Source: Betaproteobacteria bacterium
GTDB lineage: Bacteria; Pseudomonadota; Gammaproteobacteria; Burkholderiales; Casimicrobiaceae
Direction: 5' to 3'
NCBI GenBank assembly: GCA_013298455.1
Contig: JAAFHR010000117.1
Coordinates: 1-8,832, forward strand
DNA length: 8,832 bases
Part shown: piece after piece, positions 5,660 through 8,832 of the stretch
Position numbering within the stretch: position 1 is the stretch's first letter
How the letters are laid out: each line of letters opens with the position of its first letter
Notes under the pieces: generated by a model
What the model saw: only the letters and a program-made list of their open reading frames with translations
Database searches by the model: none
Told to the model about the DNA's origin: nothing
Made by a program: the position numbers and the translations under genes

Positions 5660-6466
5660 CTACTCACGGTAGTACGCCTTGGCCAAATCATTCGGGTTCG
5701 CACCCAGCCAAAATCGAAAGCGCCACCACGCCATCCTGAGGATCGTTTTGAGTACGCCATCGCGCTGCCATTTGCGTGCTGACGTCGTAACTTTTACTCG
5801 AAGACACGCCGGGCGGCCCGCGCTCGGGAACCGTTTCAGCGAACGCGAAATAGCGATGTCTTCCATCAATGAAATACGTTGAAAACCGCCAACCGCATCG
5901 TATAAATCACGCCGCACAAACATCGCTTGATCACCGGTAAAAATGCGGCTCCAACGTGAGCGTGCATTCATCACGGCAGCTACGCAGCGCAGCAGGAATC
6001 GCGGATCATCGAGGCGCACATCAAAGCGCCCCCAACGATGCACTGCTAAGGCTGCAACAACCAGCGACGGCGCATCGCTAGGCAACACACTATCGGCATG
6101 CACAAACCAGAGCATCGAACGCGTTGAAGCATTCGCACCAGCTGCAAGTTGAGCACCGCGCCCTTTCTCGCTCACGAGATAACGAGCTGCATGTTGCGAG
6201 GCGATGGTTTCAGCGGCCACGTCACCCGACGTGCCAACAACGATCACCTCTAAATCGTGATCACGTGCGGTGCGCAATTGCGTCAGCAGCGTGGTCAACG
6301 CAGCATCATCGCGATATACCGGCACGATTACGCTGAGATCGCCGAACGCCTCAACTCGACAAGCGCTACGCACGTTGACCCCCTTCGTCATTCCCGCCCT
6401 TCGACAAGCTGCGATCGATTCAGAGTCATGAATTGGCAGCGCAATGGTTTCAGCATTCGCGGTCAC
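5660..6466 (-). CDS. Family 2 glycosyltransferase, TIGR04283-like (rSAM/selenodomain-associated transferase 2)
   Basis: This 268-residue GT-A glycosyltransferase starts its core at LSVIVPVYRDD (residues 44-54). It continues with EVIVVGTSGD, the KGRGAQLAAGA motif at 101-111, FVHADSVLP at 121-129 (the DxD-like metal/nucleotide site), FTGDQAMFVRRDLYDAVGGF near 176-195, LMEDIAISRSLKRF with the acidic ED at 202-203, and the C-terminal SARKWQRDGVLKTILRMAWWRFRFWLG. This order is characteristic of TIGR04283. The donor and acceptor are unknown. The start is GTG 6466, sharing GTGA with the preceding gene's stop. The first 43 residues are extra compared with a usual start near MSVIVP, and 15 of them look like a repeat-derived in-frame insertion (6356-6409). 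The last hydrophobic/aromatic stretch may associate with the membrane. Confidence 0.88.
   Translation of the reverse strand: MTANAETIALPIHDSESIAACRRAGMTKGVNVRSACRVEAFGDLSVIVPVYRDDAALTTLLTQLRTARDHDLEVIVVGTSGDVAAETIASQHAARYLVSEKGRGAQLAAGANASTRSMLWFVHADSVLPSDAPSLVVAALAVHRWGRFDVRLDDPRFLLRCVAAVMNARSRWSRIFTGDQAMFVRRDLYDAVGGFQRISLMEDIAISRSLKRFPSAGRPACLRVKVTTSARKWQRDGVLKTILRMAWWRFRFWLGANPNDLAKAYYRE
6356..6409. repeat. 9-bp direct repeats bracketing an in-frame insertion with a dispersed-repeat core
   Basis: TCGACAAGC occurs at 6356-6364 and again at 6401-6409, exactly 45 bp apart. Between them is CGTCATTCCCGC (6386-6397), identical to the core of the palindrome at 8711-8733. In the glycosyltransferase frame the repeats encode Ala-Cys-Arg twice, 15 codons apart. 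Removing 45 bp would keep the gene in frame. This looks like an insertion or slippage product carrying half of a dispersed repeat. Confidence 0.6.
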
Positions 6467-7437
6467 TGCTTTCCCAACGCGCTTTCAACGGAAAATTTCA
6501 CGCCATTCTCAATGCGCGAAAAATACGATTCATAACCCGCGCTGCCCGGTGGCCACAGACTCAGAAATTCAGTGCGCCACGCTGCAAAATCAAAGTGCAA
6601 CGGCAGCGCTTCAATCCACACGCCGCCTTGCTTAACGCCATAGAGCGACTGCAAACCCACGCTCGAAGCAGGCGCAATGCCGATGCGAGAGACGATGCCG
6701 AACCGAGTGTGCGTGAAACATGGCATACCCGCTGCGCCATTGTTGATAACGCTCTGCGACCTGTCGTTCGCGCTCTGCCATTGTCGTAGTGCTGGCAAAC
6801 AGGTGTGCGACGATGCAACGATGTCGGCATTCGCTTCACGCATCGCGGCATTTGCCCAATCAGCGTTCGGCGTTTGGTCAAGCGAGAGCGGATCAAGTCG
6901 CCAGCCCGCGAGCGATTCCAAATCGCCGTGAACGACGACCACGCGCTGCGAGCCCACGCGAAACGCAGCACTCATCGGAAGCGCCGCCAATGCCGCGCGC
7001 TCCCCGGGAAAATTCAAGCTGATATCACGCAACCGACGCAGCATGTCGTTCGAACGATCAACAACCCCATCGTCCACCGAATCGGGATACGCACAGCCGC
7101 AGCCGATGTCGTCGTCACTAGCGAGCTCAGTTTCGACATTGCCGCGCAAACGCACGAAACGGGCATCGTTCGTTGTGCCAGATTCGATGCGTTGAAACGC
7201 ATCAGCGCCCGCATCAAACCAATGAAAATCGCCATTGAACACCACGCGAACTTCGGCGGTTTCGCGCGCAACCAATGATTGCAACGCGGTCAACGCGAGC
7301 GGGTTTCCGTAAAGCCCGCCAACGCAATAAAGCGTCTCAACGTCCGTTGTGGCGAGCCGGGCGAGCGATGTGGGTTCGTAGCGATAGCTCAGTGGGCAGC
7401 TACGACCCGCTGCAAACGCCGCGTCCTGCACGCTCAC
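6463..7437 (-). CDS. Divergent metallophosphoesterase-like protein of the radical SAM operon
   Basis: This 324-residue product starts at GTG 7437, which shares GTGA with the arsS stop codon; an upstream ATG at 7488 would overlap arsS by 55 nt and is less likely. The order of motifs follows the calcineurin-like phosphoesterase fold: LYCVGGLYGNPLALTAL at 37-53, FNGDFHWFD at 67-75, LRGNVE at 97-102, VVVHGD at 167-172, SSHTCLPAL at 209-217 and INNGAAGMP at 231-239. Several canonical metal ligands are changed. The D-x-H of motif I reads G-L-Y, motif III GN-H reads GN-V, and GHTH reads SHTC. A GCGCAYP cysteine motif lies at 112-118. I infer a phosphatase-derived protein acting with the radical SAM enzyme on a phosphorylated or nucleotide intermediate; it could also be non-catalytic. 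No signal peptide is seen. Confidence 0.75.
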   Translation of the reverse strand: MSVQDAAFAAGRSCPLSYRYEPTSLARLATTDVETLYCVGGLYGNPLALTALQSLVARETAEVRVVFNGDFHWFDAGADAFQRIESGTTNDARFVRLRGNVETELASDDDIGCGCAYPDSVDDGVVDRSNDMLRRLRDISLNFPGERAALAALPMSAAFRVGSQRVVVVHGDLESLAGWRLDPLSLDQTPNADWANAAMREANADIVASSHTCLPALRQWQSANDRSQSVINNGAAGMPCFTHTRFGIVSRIGIAPASSVGLQSLYGVKQGGVWIEALPLHFDFAAWRTEFLSLWPPGSAGYESYFSRIENGVKFSVESALGKQ

Positions 7438-8408
7438 ACCAACGCGCCGCCGCAGCTGCTGCCTTGCCCCGCTGTGCAGCCATAGCAATGGTCGGCGATG
7501 CGAATGGGCTGTTGGTCGAGATCGGTTTCGATTAAATCACGAACGTGTAAGCGAGCGCGTTTGCCGCTGAGCATCGCGGGCACGGCAGCGGGCAATCCGA
7601 GCATTTGATTGAAATCACAATCGTAGAGCGCGCCGTTGTAATCCACCGACACTGTGTCGCGACACATCACCGCTTCAAGGTTAGCGTCTTGATGGTTGTC
7701 TTTCAAAAGCTTCATGTAGCCCGCAAACGTGCCCTTCGAAATCAGCATGCTCCCGAAGCGCTGAATCGGCATGTTGGCGAGCGTGTAGAGATGGTCAAAC
7801 GTAATGCCAAATTGCTCGCCGAGCAAGCGCTTGTAATCGGCTTCAAGTGCCGCTTGCGACGGCGGAAGGCTCGGCCCAAGCGGGTTGTAGACGAGGCTCA
7901 GCTCCAGCGCACCGCCTTTGCCATAGCCCAGTTCATTGAATCGTTGCAACGCTTTGATGCTCTTCTCGAACGTGCCCTTGCCGCGCTGTTCATCGACATT
8001 TTTCAAGCTGTAGCAGGGAAGCGACGCGACAATCGTCACGCCCTGTTCCGCCAAAAACTCAGCGAGCGTTTCTTGATTCGGTTCAAACAAAATCGTTAAG
8101 TTACAGCGATCAATCACCTTTACGCCCAGCGAGCGCGCCGCCACCACCAAGCGCCGAAAATCTGCATTGAGTTCAGGTGCGCCGCCCGTTAAATCCAGCG
8201 TTTTGATTTTGCGCGCGCGAAGCACCTCAATCACCACGTCCACCGTTTCAGCGCTCATCGTCTCAGTGCGATCCGGCGATGCGTTGACATGGCAATGCTG
8301 GCAGCGCTGATTGCACACGTAGCCCAAATTCACTTGCAGCGTTTGTAAAGCGCGGCGGCGAAGGGCGGGAAACGTGGTGTGTTGGAGGAGCGGGAGAGTG
8401 GCGTGCAT
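7434..8408 (-). CDS. arsS: Radical SAM protein with Cys-rich C-terminal domain, ArsS/TIGR04167-like
   Basis: This 324-residue enzyme carries the radical SAM cluster motif CNQRCQHC (Cys32, Cys36, Cys39) in NLGYVCNQRCQHCHVNASP. It is followed by LDLTGGAPEL at 71-80, RCNLTILFEP at 101-110, ASLPCYSLKN at 128-137, LELSLVYNPLGPSLPP at 168-183 and ANMPIQRFGSM at 211-221. The second half has AVMCRDTVSVDYNGALYDC and DFNQMLGLP, then the Cys-rich tail HCYGCTAGQGSSCGGALV (Cys308, Cys311, Cys319). Some family members have selenocysteine in this tail; here the codon at 319 is TGC. ArsS proteins join a 5'-deoxyadenosyl group to methylated arsenic in arsenosugar formation, but many homologues are untested. 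It is the first gene of the four-gene operon. The start at ATG 8408 lacks a clear ribosome site. No arsM is visible, so the arsenic role is inferred from family alone. Confidence 0.85.
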   Translation of the reverse strand: MHATLPLLQHTTFPALRRRALQTLQVNLGYVCNQRCQHCHVNASPDRTETMSAETVDVVIEVLRARKIKTLDLTGGAPELNADFRRLVVAARSLGVKVIDRCNLTILFEPNQETLAEFLAEQGVTIVASLPCYSLKNVDEQRGKGTFEKSIKALQRFNELGYGKGGALELSLVYNPLGPSLPPSQAALEADYKRLLGEQFGITFDHLYTLANMPIQRFGSMLISKGTFAGYMKLLKDNHQDANLEAVMCRDTVSVDYNGALYDCDFNQMLGLPAAVPAMLSGKRARLHVRDLIETDLDQQPIRIADHCYGCTAGQGSSCGGALV

Positions 8409-8712
8409 CAGAGGTTTTTACGAAAGCAAAGATTGAGCGCGACAGGGCGCGGCGAGCAGTGGCATCGATGGTAGCGAGTTCGCCGCCGACAGACCGTTGC
8501 ACGAGCGCCGAACCACGACAAGATGAACATCGATTGAGCGTCGGTCGCGCGCAAGCGCGAGTCCTTACGAGTCCATCCTAGCTATTTTTGCGAAAGCCCT
8601 GATAAAGCTTGATTACGTGTTGATTAAGCAGACTTTTGCTAACTCACTATTCAACGCTGAACTCCAACAGAAATAAAGCATTAGAGAGACCTATGCACAA
8701 CTCAAAATTCCG
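8409..8712. other. Intergenic region upstream of the radical SAM operon, no recognised gene
   Basis: This stretch of about 304 bp separates the operon start from the transposase fragment. The half next to arsS is GC-rich, with a small hairpin TCGCGC-GCAA-GCGCGA (8545-8560) and a direct repeat CGAGTCC (8558-8564 and 8568-8574). The outer half, 8580-8710, is AT-rich and contains three TGATWA motifs at 8600, 8610 and 8621, about one helical turn apart. A 40-codon minus-strand reading frame (8408-8530) ends in TGATG with the arsS start, but its coding status is unsupported. The operon promoter should lie here; I see no convincing -35/-10 pair and no tRNA. Confidence 0.5.
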
Positions 8713-8733
8713 TCATTCCCGCGAAGGCGGGAA
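8711..8733. repeat. CGTCATTCCCGC-type dispersed palindrome
   Basis: TTCCCGC (8716-8722) and GCGGGAA (8727-8733) form a 7-bp stem with a GAAG loop, preceded by CGTCA. This is the widespread TTCCCGC-N4-GCGGGAA repeat type, similar in plan to the neisserial dRS3 pattern ATTCCC-N8-GGGAAT. It overlaps the last codons of the transposase fragment, and its first 12 bp are repeated at 6386-6397. Confidence 0.7.
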
Positions 8734-8832
8734 GATGGATTCACAGTTGAAGTGCAATGTCTGGAAGTGTTGCATAAATGTCTCCGCGGGAGATTTGAAG
8801 TCCAAGCACCGCCTGGGAGTGGCGTTGTATCG
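8713..8832 (-). mobile_element. C-terminal end of a probable IS30-family transposase
   Basis: The minus strand is open from the window edge to TGA at 8713-8715, encoding 39 residues that begin RYNATPRRCLDFKSPAETF, continue with a stretch containing HFNCES and end in PPSRE. The pattern N-x-x-P-R-x-x-L-x-F-x-(S/T)-P-A-E-x-F is the usual end of IS30-family DDE transposases, where the conserved part reads like NxRPRKxLGFKTPxEVF. The rest of the gene would lie beyond the right edge. The last residues and the stop are encoded by the palindrome at 8711-8733, so the frame may run through the element end into flanking repeat DNA. Whether the element is complete cannot be judged. It is too short for certainty, but the motif is specific. 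Confidence 0.68.

Noticed and set aside
6805..7278. Plus-strand 157-residue frame inside the phosphoesterase-like gene.
   Set aside because: It is fully antisense to a gene with coupled starts and conserved motifs, and no domain is recognisable in it.
7392..7436. The arsS stop codon TGA read as selenocysteine, extending the protein 14 codons to the next TGA.
   Set aside because: In this family selenocysteine replaces a cysteine inside the tail motif, and here that codon is TGC. The sequence after GGALV is not a recognisable extension and already encodes the next gene from its GTG start. No selenocysteine insertion element was evident.
8545..8574. Hairpin TCGCGC-GCAA-GCGCGA followed by a CGAGTCC direct repeat taken as a terminator or riboswitch part.
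   Set aside because: The stem is only 6 bp, there is no T-run, and no known riboswitch core was recognised.
8609..8680. A 22-codon minus-strand frame in the AT-rich upstream region as a possible peptide precursor.
   Set aside because: It is very short and lies in AT-rich DNA, with no ribosome site or overlap with arsS.
1..8832. CRISPR arrays, tRNA or rRNA genes.
   Set aside because: No regularly spaced direct repeats and no cloverleaf or rRNA-like sequence were seen.

Overview
The window looks like chromosomal DNA of a betaproteobacterium. It has moderately high GC, and its housekeeping neighbours (gcvP, rdgC, a DUF1439 protein and a DUF1415 protein) are typical of Beta/Gammaproteobacteria. 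The dispersed palindromic repeats, of the CCCTCTCCC/GGGAGAGGG and CGTCATTCCCGC types, also fit that group. The species cannot be named from the sequence alone.

Layout. 1-777 (+) is the 3' end of gcvP, the glycine cleavage P-protein. 786-910 holds an inverted pair of palindromic repeats in a convergent gap. 918-2377 (-) is a two-gene unit, rdgC followed by a DUF1439 protein, overlapping by 4 nt with a TTG start. 2408-2537 is a second inverted pair of the same repeat. 2544-3089 (-) is a DUF1415 protein. A short divergent gap follows, then two plus-strand genes: an alpha/beta hydrolase (3166-4023) and a flavin-reductase-like FMN protein (4054-4719), the latter possibly with its own leaderless promoter. 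4720-4963 is an AT-rich convergent gap with a nested, roughly 120-bp imperfect inverted repeat.

The most interesting part is the minus-strand operon at 8408-4964. In order of transcription it encodes a radical SAM protein with a Cys-rich C-terminal domain (ArsS/TIGR04167-like), a divergent metallophosphoesterase-like protein, a family-2 glycosyltransferase (TIGR04283-like) and a DUF2064 nucleotidyltransferase-like protein (TIGR04282-like). The first three genes are joined by two identical 4-nt GTGA stop/start overlaps, and the fourth starts about 12 nt after the third. This resembles the 'rSAM/selenodomain-associated' gene set linked to arsenosugar-type chemistry. No arsM methyltransferase is visible, so substrate and product remain open.

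8409-8712 is a non-coding, partly AT-rich leader region. 8713-8832 (-) is the C-terminal end of what looks like an IS30-family transposase. Its last codons lie inside a CGTCATTCCCGC-type palindrome. The same 12-bp repeat core also lies inside the glycosyltransferase gene, where a 45-bp in-frame insertion appears to have lengthened the protein's N-terminus.
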